Shown here: positions 1 through 7,860 of the stretch, piece after piece
Numbering within the stretch: position 1 is the stretch's first letter
How the letters are laid out: every line of letters begins with the position of its first letter
Assembly (NCBI RefSeq): GCF_002845985.1
Contig: NZ_PDFK01000011.1
Span: 43,738-107,737 of the forward strand
Source of the DNA: Lysinibacillus fusiformis
Lineage (GTDB): Bacteria > Bacillota > Bacilli > Bacillales_A > Planococcaceae
Reading direction: 5' to 3'
Length of the DNA stretch: 64,000 nt
Program-made: the position numbers and the translations under genes
Notes under the pieces: generated by a model
The model's database searches: none
Told to the model about the DNA's origin: nothing
The model's input: the letters and a program-made list of their open reading frames with translations, nothing else

Positions 1-60
1 TTCATGTAGTATACGTTGATCGTTAATGGAGAATGATACTTGCTTTGCTTCTAATGTCAT
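1..60 (-). CDS. ABC transporter ATP-binding protein, cobalamin/iron-chelate type (5' fragment, runs off window)
   Basis: Only the first 20 codons are present, reading leftward from an ATG at 60 (MTLEAKQVSFSINDQRILHE). This start is typical of FecE/BtuD-type ATPases that power vitamin B12 or siderophore importers. It begins 5 bp after the stop of the FecCD permease, so the two are co-transcribed under the cobalamin riboswitch. No Walker motif is inside the window; the assignment rests on the N-terminal pattern and the neighbour. Confidence 0.75.
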   Translation of the reverse strand, partial: MTLEAKQVSFSINDQRILHE

Positions 61-65
61 ATAAG

Positions 66-1112
66 TTAATCTCCTTCACCGAAAGAATAATTATTGCGAC
101 GGAGTAGCCAAATGAAAAATGGACCTCCACAAAAGGCTGTAATAATACCAATTGGCATTTCCTGAGGAGCAATGATAATTCGAGCAAAGGCATCAGCCCA
201 CACTAAGAAAATCCCCCCTATTAAAGCACTAATCGGTATCACATATTTATAGTTAGATCCCACAATTAAACGTACTATATGAGGGATAATTAGACCTACA
301 AAACCAATAGAGCCACTGACTGCCACCAGTACACCTGTTAACAGGGAGACAAGTAATATAAGCTGAATCCGAAATTGCTGAAGATTAACGCCTAACGTCA
401 CTGCCGCTTCTTCCCCAAGTAAAAGTAAATTTAAATTTCGATAGTGTAGCCAGAGAAGCCCAAATACGACGAAAAATATGGAAGCTGGAATGATAATATT
501 ATTCCATTTAGCTCCTGCTAGACTACCTAGCATCCAAAACATAACAGCTTTTAAAGCCCCCTCTTGCTTTGACATCATTAAAATAAAATTAGAAATGGCC
601 GTTAAAATAAAGGAAACAGCCATACCTGCCAATAACAGACGAAAAATAGAAACCCGTCCCCCAACACGAGATAAGAAAAACACCAGTGCAATGGCAAGTA
701 ATGATCCTAGAAAGGCTGATATTGAAAGCGCGTAAATACCTAAAAATGAAAAGGCTCCTAAAATAATCACAGATGTCGCTCCGACGGCTGCCCCTGAAGA
801 AATCCCTAAAATATACGGGTCAGCAATGGAATTTCGCACAAGTGCCTGAATGGCTGCCCCCGCAATGGCTAATCCAGCACCAACAATAGCAGCCAATAAA
901 ACACGAGGTGCTCTTATTTGCCAAATGATAATTTCCTGTGAGCGACTCCAATCCTGCTCTATGGCATTTTGTATAAAGGGGATTTTAGAAAGAATAACTT
1001 TCCATACATATAATGGTGTAACTGATACAGAGCCGACCATGACAGCAAAGGTCATAGAAACAATTAATACGAAGAAAAGGATTAAGGAAAAAAATATAAA
1101 CTTTTTATTCAT
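66..1112 (-). CDS. btuC: FecCD-family permease, probable cobalamin importer subunit (BtuC-like)
   Basis: A polytopic membrane protein of the FecCD family (about 348 residues) that forms the channel of a type II ABC importer. The family patterns RAPRVLLAAIVGAGLAIAGAAIQ, DPYILGISSGA and GFVGLIIPHIVR are all present, and the size is normal. The start is set at the ATG at 1112 because an AGGAG sits just upstream; the longer reading frame back to 1205 lacks such a site and runs into the riboswitch terminator. A cobalamin riboswitch lies directly upstream, so vitamin B12 or a precursor is the likely substrate. No substrate-binding gene (btuF) is seen on this side; it may lie beyond the window edge or elsewhere. 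Confidence 0.85.
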   Translation of the reverse strand: MNKKFIFFSLILFFVLIVSMTFAVMVGSVSVTPLYVWKVILSKIPFIQNAIEQDWSRSQEIIIWQIRAPRVLLAAIVGAGLAIAGAAIQALVRNSIADPYILGISSGAAVGATSVIILGAFSFLGIYALSISAFLGSLLAIALVFFLSRVGGRVSIFRLLLAGMAVSFILTAISNFILMMSKQEGALKAVMFWMLGSLAGAKWNNIIIPASIFFVVFGLLWLHYRNLNLLLLGEEAAVTLGVNLQQFRIQLILLVSLLTGVLVAVSGSIGFVGLIIPHIVRLIVGSNYKYVIPISALIGGIFLVWADAFARIIIAPQEMPIGIITAFCGGPFFIWLLRRNNYSFGEGD

Positions 1113-1152
1113 CCGTTTTAAACTCCTACTGAATAGTGATGAATGAAGCAAT

Positions 1153-1192
1153 AAAAAAAGGTATTCCATACGCAACGACGCATAGAAATACC
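1153..1192 (-). terminator. Intrinsic terminator serving as riboswitch expression platform
   Basis: Reading leftward, a hairpin with outer arms GGTATT and AATACC (1160-1192) is followed by seven T residues (1153-1159). It sits between the cobalamin aptamer and the permease start at 1112, so it is placed to stop transcription when the ligand is bound. Confidence 0.75.
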
Positions 1193-1261
1193 CTAGAATA
1201 AACAAAGTCAGAAAAAATCCAGCTATTGTCCGTAATTGCTTGCATCCTCGTGGGCATTACA

Positions 1262-1437
1262 GGTATTACTAACTGGCAGGTCTCCTGGCTTCGATTCAAC
1301 ACCCTATAATTGCCTTCCCATTCTTCCACAGTGGCAAATAATATTATAGGACTCCTCGTTACAGTTGCGGGACAGCGTCGGACTTACACCGACTTCCCTT
1401 TTAAGTGACATTATAAAATGGCACACCAATAGTATTT
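1262..1437 (-). promoter_or_regulatory. Cobalamin (AdoCbl) riboswitch
   Basis: On the minus strand the region shows the conserved B12 aptamer core in order: AAAGGGAA with GTCGGTG, CCGACGCTGTCCCGCAACTG, the B12 box GCCACTGTGG, and the 3' segment GAAGCCAGGAGACCTGCC. The ends can pair (TACTA near 1431 with TAGTA near 1266) as the closing stem. It precedes the BtuC-like permease and represses such operons when cobalamin is plentiful. Confidence 0.95.
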
Positions 1438-1462
1438 GAATTTATAAAATTGTGACGATTCT

Positions 1463-1491
1463 ATCATACATTTTTATAGATTGTTAGTCTA
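1463..1491 (-). promoter_or_regulatory. Probable sigma-A promoter of the riboswitch transcript
   Basis: On the minus strand TAGACT (1486-1491) and TATGAT (1463-1468) are separated by exactly 17 bp and lie about 30 bp before the aptamer. The -10 is close to consensus and the -35 is weak (4 of 6). Confidence 0.5.
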
Positions 1492-1757
1492 CATGGAATT
1501 TTATTTCTAAGGAAGAACAATATATAAGCTGTATCTTCGCAGTTTTGAGCACAATAGCTATTTGCTCGTTATAAATTGGCTATCTATTACTTAATAGTTT
1601 TGGCATGGGAGGATACTCCACCACATCTTAGCCATTTTTCCTATCACATACATCAATAACATTTCGCTCTCTTCATTCATGTCAAAAAGCAATTGACATC
1701 CATCATTTCTGCACATTTGTTTGCTACAGTAAGGGAAAATAGTGAGGAGGATATTAC

Positions 1758-2327
1758 ATGATATTTAAAAGAAAATGGTCTACTGGACTTCTAGCAGTAA
1801 CGGCCTTCATTAGTTTAACAGCTTGTGCGGAGGAGCAAACGAAGCCTGTATCTACTTCCAATAACACTGCTGAAGAAATGGATCATTCTACGATGAACCA
1901 CTCAAGCTCAGGTGAAGTACCATCCACATTAAAGAACGCGGATAATCCGAAGTTTTCTGTTGGAAGTAACGTGATTATTACGGATGGACATATGGACGGT
2001 ATGAGAGATGCCGAAGCAACAATAATAGGTGCCTATAACACAACTGCCTATGTTATTTCCTATGAGCCAACTTCCGGTGGAAAGCGTGTAGAAAATCATA
2101 AGTGGGTGATTCATGAAGAATTGATTGATCCAGAAGAAGCACCACTAGCCCCTGGCACAGAAGTAAAAACGGACGCAGCGCATATGGAAGGTATGGAAAA
2201 TGCGACTGTCCGTATTGAGGAGGCTATCCAAACGACTGTTTATATGGTTGATTACACTTCGACCACAAATGGTGAAGCTGTTAAAAATCATAAATGGGTG
2301 ACAGAAGAAGAATTAACCTCAAAATAA
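1758..2327 (+). CDS. YdhK-like lipoprotein with duplicated DUF1541 domain
   Basis: A 189-residue exported lipoprotein. Residues 1-23 form a signal peptide ending in a lipobox (LTAC, Cys23). A Met/His-rich linker (MDHSTMNHSSS) follows, then two tandem copies of a ~60-residue unit, each with the pattern HM(D/E)GM..A...I, a VDY/ISY strand and NHKWV, typical of DUF1541. The function of this family is not known; the Met/His-rich stretch is compatible with metal contact, but that is only inference. GAGGAGG precedes the ATG. It is a single gene, ended by the hairpin just downstream and convergent with the two-component genes. Confidence 0.85.
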   Translation: MIFKRKWSTGLLAVTAFISLTACAEEQTKPVSTSNNTAEEMDHSTMNHSSSGEVPSTLKNADNPKFSVGSNVIITDGHMDGMRDAEATIIGAYNTTAYVISYEPTSGGKRVENHKWVIHEELIDPEEAPLAPGTEVKTDAAHMEGMENATVRIEEAIQTTVYMVDYTSTTNGEAVKNHKWVTEEELTSK

Positions 2328-2331
2328 TATA

Positions 2332-2367
2332 AACAACCTCTCCAGCATTTCTGGCAGAGGTTGTTTT
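2332..2367. terminator. Bidirectional intrinsic terminator
   Basis: AACAACCTCTCCAG pairs with CTGGCAGAGGTTGTT around a short loop (one bulged base). It lies between the converging lipoprotein gene and response-regulator gene. Confidence 0.8.
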
Positions 2368-3069
2368 CTAGCTTTTGTGTTGTAACGGTTTTCTATCAAT
2401 TGACTTATGCCATTTATAGCCGATACCCCATACTGTTTGCAAGTAATCATCCGCAGGGAACCCACTTTTTCTTAATTTTTCTCGTAAATTACGCACATGA
2501 GAATCAATGGTACGATCTTCAATCGTCACATTATATCCCCAGACTGTGGTGATTAGATGTTCTCTAGAAAATACTTTATTTTGATGATCTAAAAATAAAA
2601 CAAGCATGGAAAATTCCTTTGGTGTTAGGGGAATTGCCTCATGTTGAAAATATAATTCAAAGGATTCCTTATCTAAGCGAAGACCCTCAAAGCTAATAAC
2701 CTTTTCCTCTATTTTCGATCTTCTTAATACCGCATATATACGTGCTAATAACTCTTCCTCATCGAAGGGTTTTAATATGTAGTCATCAGCACCGAGGTTT
2801 AAGCCTTTTACAATATCCGCATGCTCTCCTTTTGCAGTAAGCATAATGATGGGTACATCCCAAAACTTCCTAATTTCTTGGCACGCCTGCCACCCATCCA
2901 TCTCTGGCATCATAACATCCAAAAGAATTAAATCTGCATGCCCATCTTCTAAAAAATCGAAAGCCTCTTGAACGGAAGACATAGCTCTACAATAAAAATT
3001 CGGCTCTAAATAAAGGGTTAATAAATCTAACATTCTTGGCTCATCATCAATGCATAAAATGGTTTTCAT
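2368..3069 (-). CDS. OmpR-family response regulator
   Basis: 233 residues. The receiver domain (about 1-115) has the acidic pair Asp8/Asp9, phospho-acceptor Asp51 (LLLDVMMPEMDG), Thr78 and Lys100. A C-terminal winged helix (about 130-225) carries the OmpR/PhoB pattern LTPKEFSMLVLFL ... SREHLITTVWG ... RTIDSHVRNLREKL. It should bind DNA after phosphorylation by the adjacent kinase. Its ATG lies inside the 3' end of the kinase gene (23-bp overlap), so it is translated from the same message, in the less common kinase-first order. Target genes cannot be told from the sequence. Confidence 0.93.
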   Translation of the reverse strand: MKTILCIDDEPRMLDLLTLYLEPNFYCRAMSSVQEAFDFLEDGHADLILLDVMMPEMDGWQACQEIRKFWDVPIIMLTAKGEHADIVKGLNLGADDYILKPFDEEELLARIYAVLRRSKIEEKVISFEGLRLDKESFELYFQHEAIPLTPKEFSMLVLFLDHQNKVFSREHLITTVWGYNVTIEDRTIDSHVRNLREKLRKSGFPADDYLQTVWGIGYKWHKSIDRKPLQHKS

Positions 3070-4441
3070 CTGTTTCTACCCCTTTAAAAGATAATTCAAA
3101 AGTAGTTCCTTTATTTATTTCACTGCTAACCTTCACTTCGCCCCCATGCGCCTGTACAAGTTCCTTGACAATAGCAAGCCCCAGTCCAGAACCACCTAAA
3201 GCACGACTACGAGATTTTTCCACTCGATAAAATCGTTCAAAAATATAGGGTAAATCCTTCTTTGGAATCCCCTTCCCTGTATCTTGAACGATAATGCTTA
3301 AAACATCATTGTGTTTCTTTGCGGTGGCTGAAGTCGTATCTCCTGACGCACAATAGATTAATGCGTTATTTAATAGATTTATTAGGATTTGCTCTAGCCT
3401 TGCTTCATCTGCCCATACTGTCAAGCCCTCTTCATAACGTACAATAAAATGTATACCCTTCTCTTGAAAAGCAGGGCTTAGCTTTTTTTCAATGTTTGTA
3501 AAAAATGAATTTAAATGTACGTTTTGTTGTTCAATCACAAACGAGTTTTCATCCATTTTAGCTAAATCAAATAAATCTTTAATTAATCGAGAAAGTCTAT
3601 TTGTTTCTTCTATTATAATGGCTAAATACTTTTGACAATCCTGCTCTGTTAAATCCCGTTTCGAAAGAATGTCGGTATAGCCTTTAATAAAGGTTAGCGG
3701 TGTGCGAAGCTCATGTGCAATGCTCGATAAAAATTCCTTACGCTCATGCCTTAAATGATTCAGATCGTTAGACAACAGCTGTATAGCATTCGATAAATCC
3801 CCAAGCTCATCCTTCCCATTGGTAGAAAGGGCGACTGTAAAATCACCTTTGCTCATTTTCAATGTGGCCTCTTTCATTTGAATTAATGGTTTAGCAAGCT
3901 TTCGAGATAGAACGATAATGACTGCTATAGTGACAAGACCAGATACTAACCCAACGATGAGAAAATGTTTATTTAAGCGTTTCATTAACGCATGAATGGA
4001 GTCTGTATTTTGAAACATAAAGACATAGCCAATCGTTCTTTGCTGATTTTGAATAGGACTAATAGTGGCAATCGCTTGAACCTCTTGCCAATCATCTTGT
4101 AAGATCCTTCCCTCATACGGTATTTTTCCCTCAATCTTATGAATCATATCACTAATTTCTAAATCAGGCTGCGAAGAAACCAGTATTGTTCCCTCATAAT
4201 CAGTCACTACTACATCCGTACTTTCATTAGATTCCATAAGTACCACATGTGCTAGCGTTTCCTCGTTGAAGTTCTGTTCTAATACCGTACGATGTGAATT
4301 TCCCCTTGCTTGCAAACTTGCTAGCTCTTCCTCAACTCTAGAATTGGTTAAGGAGACATGTAAAAAAAACATCATAAATGTTTCGATACAAAATAATGTA
4401 ATAAAAAAGATGATGCCCAGCTTTAGTGATAATTTTCTCAT
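3047..4441 (-). CDS. Membrane sensor histidine kinase
   Basis: 464 residues. Membrane segments lie at about 8-28 and 158-178 and flank an extracellular sensor domain of about 130 residues. A HAMP linker follows (about 180-232), then HisKA with phospho-acceptor His243 (SSIAHELRTPLTFIKGYTD), and a HATPase domain with an N box (QILINLLNNAL, Asn359), G1 box (DTGKGI) and G2 box (GGSGLGLAI). It is the first gene of a two-gene operon with the response regulator. The stimulus is unknown. The ribosome site upstream of the ATG at 4441 is weak (GGTGG). Confidence 0.93.
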   Translation of the reverse strand: MRKLSLKLGIIFFITLFCIETFMMFFLHVSLTNSRVEEELASLQARGNSHRTVLEQNFNEETLAHVVLMESNESTDVVVTDYEGTILVSSQPDLEISDMIHKIEGKIPYEGRILQDDWQEVQAIATISPIQNQQRTIGYVFMFQNTDSIHALMKRLNKHFLIVGLVSGLVTIAVIIVLSRKLAKPLIQMKEATLKMSKGDFTVALSTNGKDELGDLSNAIQLLSNDLNHLRHERKEFLSSIAHELRTPLTFIKGYTDILSKRDLTEQDCQKYLAIIIEETNRLSRLIKDLFDLAKMDENSFVIEQQNVHLNSFFTNIEKKLSPAFQEKGIHFIVRYEEGLTVWADEARLEQILINLLNNALIYCASGDTTSATAKKHNDVLSIIVQDTGKGIPKKDLPYIFERFYRVEKSRSRALGGSGLGLAIVKELVQAHGGEVKVSSEINKGTTFELSFKGVETDENHFMH

Positions 4442-4726
4442 CTGTAACCACCATTTTAGAATTTCTTAAAAGTATAGCGTGAAAGTATGAAGATTTCATG
4501 CAGAAACAACATTAAAAAAATGTCTATAACGAAATGGACCTCCACTAAGGGAAATTTCTTGATGCTAATGCTTCTTCTTGTGCAGGGTCTTGAATTCGGC
4601 ACAACTTTATAAAATGATTGTCACAACCCATGTACGTCAGCAACAGTTAATTAATTTAGTACATAATATTGCTTAAGCTATCCTCGTTAACCTGACTTGC
4701 TATAAAATTAGTTGATGAGTAATGGA

Positions 4727-4885
4727 TTGATTGAAGAAAAACAAGCGACTCCTTGGGGATTAGCGTCACAGAAGTAGTTTTGGAGAGAACAATGTGGGTG
4801 AAACAGTTCATCGGATGATCCTTGAAAGCTTAGCTCTATGCAAAGAACAAAGTGATCGTTCACAAAGGAAATCAACTTTGCTTTG
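4727..4885. repeat. Degenerate copy of a dispersed Bacillaceae intergenic repeat, in a 514-bp gene-free stretch
   Basis: The interval between the kinase start (4441) and the FMN reductase terminator holds no convincing gene. Its right part reads like a decayed copy of the long intergenic repeat common in Lysinibacillus and relatives: GATTGATTGAAG, then GCGACTCCTTGGGGATTAGCGT, then CAGTTCATCGGATGA, ending in GGAAATCAACTTTGCTT. A second partial relative lies at about 48,310-48,420 and shares CAG(C/T)TCATCGGA(C/T)G. The family identity is from memory of such elements. Confidence 0.5.
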
Positions 4886-4917
4886 CTCAACTGCCATTCT
4901 TATTTTTCTAATAAGAT

Positions 4918-4947
4918 GACCCATAAGTAAAGTATACTTATGGGTCA
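4918..4947 (-). terminator. Intrinsic terminator after the FMN reductase gene
   Basis: GACCCATAAGTA pairs with TACTTATGGGTC as a near-perfect stem just beyond the stop at 4956. The T tract on the minus strand is imperfect (ATCTTATT). Confidence 0.6.
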
Positions 4948-4955
4948 GATTTTAA

Positions 4956-5498
4956 TTAAATGTATTTTTTTGCCCAGTTTAAAAAGTTATCGATGACTAC
5001 ATCAAGGAATTTTACTGTACCTTCATCAGTTAAATCGCCTTCTGTATCGAATTTAGTGTGAACAGCACCAATGTAAACATCATTGCCGCTTAGTAATGGT
5101 GAGTTAATGCCAGGAGAGAATAAAATATCGCGTAAATGTAATTGCGCTTTTACAGTACCTAAGTTCCCCATAGATGCACCCATAATGATAGATGGTTTAC
5201 CAATCATTACTTTATCTACACGAGATAGCCAATCAATGGCATTGACCATAACGCCTGGTACTGTACCATTATATTCTGGTGTCACCCATAGTACAGCATC
5301 TGCCGCCTTTACTTTTGCTTTAAAATCAAGAACCTCTTGCGGTGCTTCATTTTCGATATCTTGATTATACATTGGTAGATCCTTTAAGCTTAAAACTTCA
5401 AGATCTAACTTTTCTGTATAACGTTTTTGAATAAATTGAGCTAATTGCATATTATAAGATTCTTTACGGATACTACCAACGATAGCTACCACTTTCAT
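4956..5498 (-). CDS. NAD(P)H-dependent FMN reductase-like flavodoxin-fold protein
   Basis: 180 residues from the ATG at 5498, which follows TTAGGAGGAAACATC; the frame is open to 5528 but that stretch lacks a ribosome site. The flavodoxin-like fold is shown by VAIVGSIRKESYN (FMN phosphate loop) near the N-terminus and by WVTPEYNGTVPGVMVNAIDWLSR in the middle. Such proteins reduce FMN, quinones or azo compounds with NAD(P)H. It lies downstream of a nitroreductase, a ring-cleaving dioxygenase and an MhqR-like repressor, so a role in quinone or electrophile detoxification is likely. Confidence 0.88.
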   Translation of the reverse strand: MKVVAIVGSIRKESYNMQLAQFIQKRYTEKLDLEVLSLKDLPMYNQDIENEAPQEVLDFKAKVKAADAVLWVTPEYNGTVPGVMVNAIDWLSRVDKVMIGKPSIIMGASMGNLGTVKAQLHLRDILFSPGINSPLLSGNDVYIGAVHTKFDTEGDLTDEGTVKFLDVVIDNFLNWAKKYI

Positions 5499-5561
5499 GA
5501 TGTTTCCTCCTAAATGTACATTATTCATAGTATTTGTATAGCAATTCTATTTTATACCACA

Positions 5562-6179
5562 TTAATAATAAGTGGCAAATTCTTCAACTGGCTTGCGATA
5601 GCCTCGTAAGCGACGACTGTCTTCTTTTTCTTTCCCAATTGTAATCATCAGTGCTATCTCTTTGGTTTCTGGCACATGAAATAGTTCTCGCAATTTCTGA
5701 TGATCAAAGCCAATCATAGGACAAGTGTCCCAGCCGCGATTTTTTGCAGCAAGCATAAATAGCATGGCAGACAAAGACGCATTTCGAATAGCTTCATCCT
5801 TCATAAATGTCTCACCACGTTCTTCATAAAATTTAGTATTCTCTGCAACAATCTCTACTAGTTCACTAGCTGTTATTATACCCAAATCAACCATACCTTG
5901 ACTTAGTTCAGCAGTATCTTTATAAGCTTCTTTATCACCTAAGACAAGGATTACCCCTGAAGCTGAATGCACTTTATATTGACCAAATGCCGCCTCTCGC
6001 ACCTTTTCCTTCATATCCTCATCCAGCACAACGATATAGCTTGCATGCTGTAAGTTAAATGCTGATGGGGCGAGCTTAACATCCTCCAAAATAGGACGAA
6101 TATCTTCCTCAGTCATCTTAACGCCCTTGATAAAATTATTAGCAGAGCGACGCTTATCAATCAGCTTGGAAAATTCCAC
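5562..6179 (-). CDS. Nitroreductase-family flavoprotein (MhqN-like)
   Basis: 205 residues, cytoplasmic. The nitroreductase fold begins with KLIDKRRSANNFIKG (FMN phosphate contacts), has the APSAFNLQHASYIVV segment, and ends with an ALMITIGKEKEDSRRLRGYRKPVEEF tail. The start is GTG at 6179, positioned 7 nt after GGGGGT. It is the second gene after the repressor in the dioxygenase-nitroreductase-FMN reductase series, the same set of activities as in the B. subtilis mhq operon. It probably performs two-electron reduction of quinones or nitroaromatics. Confidence 0.88.
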   Translation of the reverse strand: MEFSKLIDKRRSANNFIKGVKMTEEDIRPILEDVKLAPSAFNLQHASYIVVLDEDMKEKVREAAFGQYKVHSASGVILVLGDKEAYKDTAELSQGMVDLGIITASELVEIVAENTKFYEERGETFMKDEAIRNASLSAMLFMLAAKNRGWDTCPMIGFDHQKLRELFHVPETKEIALMITIGKEKEDSRRLRGYRKPVEEFATYY

Positions 6180-6241
6180 TTATTAAACCCCCAATATAAT
6201 TATGTATTCATCCAGTAGTAACCCTACTGAATGAAATAATA

Positions 6242-7225
6242 TTACTCATATTCTTTATCGAACGTAATGGAGCTTCTTACAGTATCTATTGGACGAACGA
6301 GGCCTTCAATCTGCTCACGCTTTGGTTCTAAAAACGGTGGTAATGACAGTTTCTCACCTAGCGTTTCATATGGCTCATCACCCATAAACCCAGGACCATC
6401 TGTAGCCAATTCAAATAAAATTTGAGGTGCTACCCGTGCATACAATGATTCAAAGAAATGACGATTTACATAGCCAGATGTATGGAAGCCAAAGCTTTCA
6501 AAACGTGCAGTCCATTCATCTAATACTGCACGATCCTCTACACGAAAGGCTGCATGGTGAACCGTACCAAAGCCTTGTCGAGCAACAGGTAACACGGTGT
6601 TATGCTCTACAATAATTTGAGCGCCATTTCCACCCTCACCTACTTCAAATAGATGGAAATCCCCTTCTTCTGCAATTTCTTTAAAAAGCATCACTTTTTC
6701 TAGCATATCTTTAAAATATTTCACATTAGCTACACGAACAAATACTGGCCCTAAACCTGTAATTGCAAATTCTACTGGGATGGGACCATCTTGCCAAGGC
6801 GTGCCTGAAGCAACTCCTGTATTATGCTCATCAGAAATAAGCTGATAGTGCTGATCGTCAAAATCAACAAAGGACAATGTTTTCTTACCAAACTGTTCTT
6901 TAATACCTGTATGTTTTACAGTCAATCGATCAAAGCGCTTTACCCAATAATCTAAAGCTGCATCCGTCGGTACACGGAAAGAAGTTTTTGATATTTCATT
7001 TGTTCCATGTATCCCTTTTGGAATGTTTGGGAAATCAAAGAATGTCATATCTGTCCCTGCACTACCTTTATCATCTGCAAAGAATAAATGGTATGTTTGA
7101 ATATCATCTTGATTCACTGTTTTCTTTACTAAACGCATACCTAAAACGAATGTAAAAAATTTATAATTCTCTTCAGCACTACTTGTAATAGCTGTTACAT
7201 GGTGTACACCTTTTAAATGATTCAT
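6242..7225 (-). CDS. mhqO: Ring-cleaving dioxygenase, VOC superfamily (MhqO-like)
   Basis: 327 residues with two glyoxalase/VOC halves. The first starts at LKGVHHVTAITSSAEEN (metal-site His near 8-9). The second carries GTVHHAAFRVED and ILFELATDGPGF, providing the expected His and Glu ligands. The family opens aromatic rings of catechol or hydroquinone type and is induced by quinones in B. subtilis. ATG at 7225 follows GGGAGGAATATTGT. A perfect 18-bp palindromic operator lies 18 bp upstream of the start, between it and the mhqR-like gene. Confidence 0.9.
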   Translation of the reverse strand: MNHLKGVHHVTAITSSAEENYKFFTFVLGMRLVKKTVNQDDIQTYHLFFADDKGSAGTDMTFFDFPNIPKGIHGTNEISKTSFRVPTDAALDYWVKRFDRLTVKHTGIKEQFGKKTLSFVDFDDQHYQLISDEHNTGVASGTPWQDGPIPVEFAITGLGPVFVRVANVKYFKDMLEKVMLFKEIAEEGDFHLFEVGEGGNGAQIIVEHNTVLPVARQGFGTVHHAAFRVEDRAVLDEWTARFESFGFHTSGYVNRHFFESLYARVAPQILFELATDGPGFMGDEPYETLGEKLSLPPFLEPKREQIEGLVRPIDTVRSSITFDKEYE

Positions 7226-7242
7226 ACAATATTCCTCCCATT

Positions 7243-7260
7243 TATCTCGACTTCGAGATA
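7243..7260. promoter_or_regulatory. MhqR-type operator upstream of the dioxygenase gene
   Basis: TATCTCGACTTCGAGATA is a perfect inverted repeat (TATCTCGA, 2-bp centre, TCGAGATA). It agrees with the operator I recall for B. subtilis MhqR (ATCTCGAATTCGAGAT core). It sits between the repressor stop and the dioxygenase ribosome site. Confidence 0.85.
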
Positions 7261-7275
7261 TATGTGTAAAATTTT

Positions 7276-7710
7276 TTAATAATTAGTAGCGTTTTTACCT
7301 ACTTTTTTAAGAGACAAAATCATTGTGTCCAGCTCCTGCGATTCCAATACTTCAAAAATCTCGTTTATTTTTTGTTCATGCCTAGGGAAAATCCTTTCCA
7401 TTAAAGCCTGTCCCTCATACGTTAATAACACATACGTAACACGTCGATCTTTCGGACATGCCTTTCGATATACATAGCCTTTTTGCTCGAGCTTATCAAT
7501 TACATAAGTAATACTACTGCTTGCAATTAATATTTTTTTACCAATCGCTTGAATAGGCTGCTCTCCATGATGGTACAAAAATTCAAGAACCGAAAATTCG
7601 GTTTGATTTAAATCATATTGAAGTAAATCTCTTTTAGTGGCATCCTGAATCGTTTGATATGCTCGGAACAAGACCGTAAATGCTTTTAAGTTACGATTGT
7701 CTTCCTTCAT
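7276..7710 (-). CDS. mhqR: MarR-family transcriptional repressor (MhqR-like)
   Basis: 144 residues with a winged helix-turn-helix: QTEFSVLEFLYHHGEQPIQAIGKKILIASSSITYVIDKLEQKGYVYRK, then the wing CPKDRRVTYVLLT. MarR proteins of this group repress detoxification genes and are released by quinone-like electrophiles. One cysteine (in KACPKDRR) lies near the wing and is a possible sensing site, but that is inference. It is the first gene of the series and carries its own operator over the promoter, so it is probably autoregulated. GAGGGAG precedes the ATG. Confidence 0.88.
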   Translation of the reverse strand: MKEDNRNLKAFTVLFRAYQTIQDATKRDLLQYDLNQTEFSVLEFLYHHGEQPIQAIGKKILIASSSITYVIDKLEQKGYVYRKACPKDRRVTYVLLTYEGQALMERIFPRHEQKINEIFEVLESQELDTMILSLKKVGKNATNY

Positions 7711-7739
7711 ACGACTCCCTCTTTTACTTCGAATTCATT

Positions 7740-7786
7740 TATCTTTAATTCGAGATAATAATAACATATTCATTTTTAATCAGCAA
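7740..7786 (-). promoter_or_regulatory. Sigma-A promoter and second MhqR-type operator
   Basis: On the minus strand TTGCTG (7781-7786) and TATTAT (7758-7763) are 17 bp apart. Immediately downstream, 7740-7757 reads TATCTTTAATTCGAGATA, matching the 7243-7260 operator at all but two positions of its two arms. An operator at the start site fits autorepression. Confidence 0.75.
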
Positions 7787-7802
7787 TCATTTTGTTTCTC
7801 AC

Positions 7803-7827
7803 GTTTGCCATCTTCTTCTACGGGTAG
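7803..7827 (+). promoter_or_regulatory. Sigma-B-like general-stress promoter of the catalase gene
   Basis: GTTTGC (7803-7808), a 13-bp spacer and GGGTAG (7822-7827) match the sigma-B consensus GTTTAA-N12-14-GGGWAW closely. It lies about 35 bp before the catalase start. katE of B. subtilis is a known sigma-B gene, which supports the call. Confidence 0.6.
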
Positions 7828-7860
7828 AATGTAGTTGTAACTTATAAAGGAGGATTTTAC

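Noticed and set aside
1126..1329. Minus-strand open frame over the cobalamin riboswitch
   Set aside because: It reads through the aptamer and expression platform; the RNA element explains the sequence.
4708..4890. 60-codon minus-strand open frame in the 4.5-4.9 kb gap
   Set aside because: It coincides with the degenerate intergenic repeat and has no protein-like pattern.
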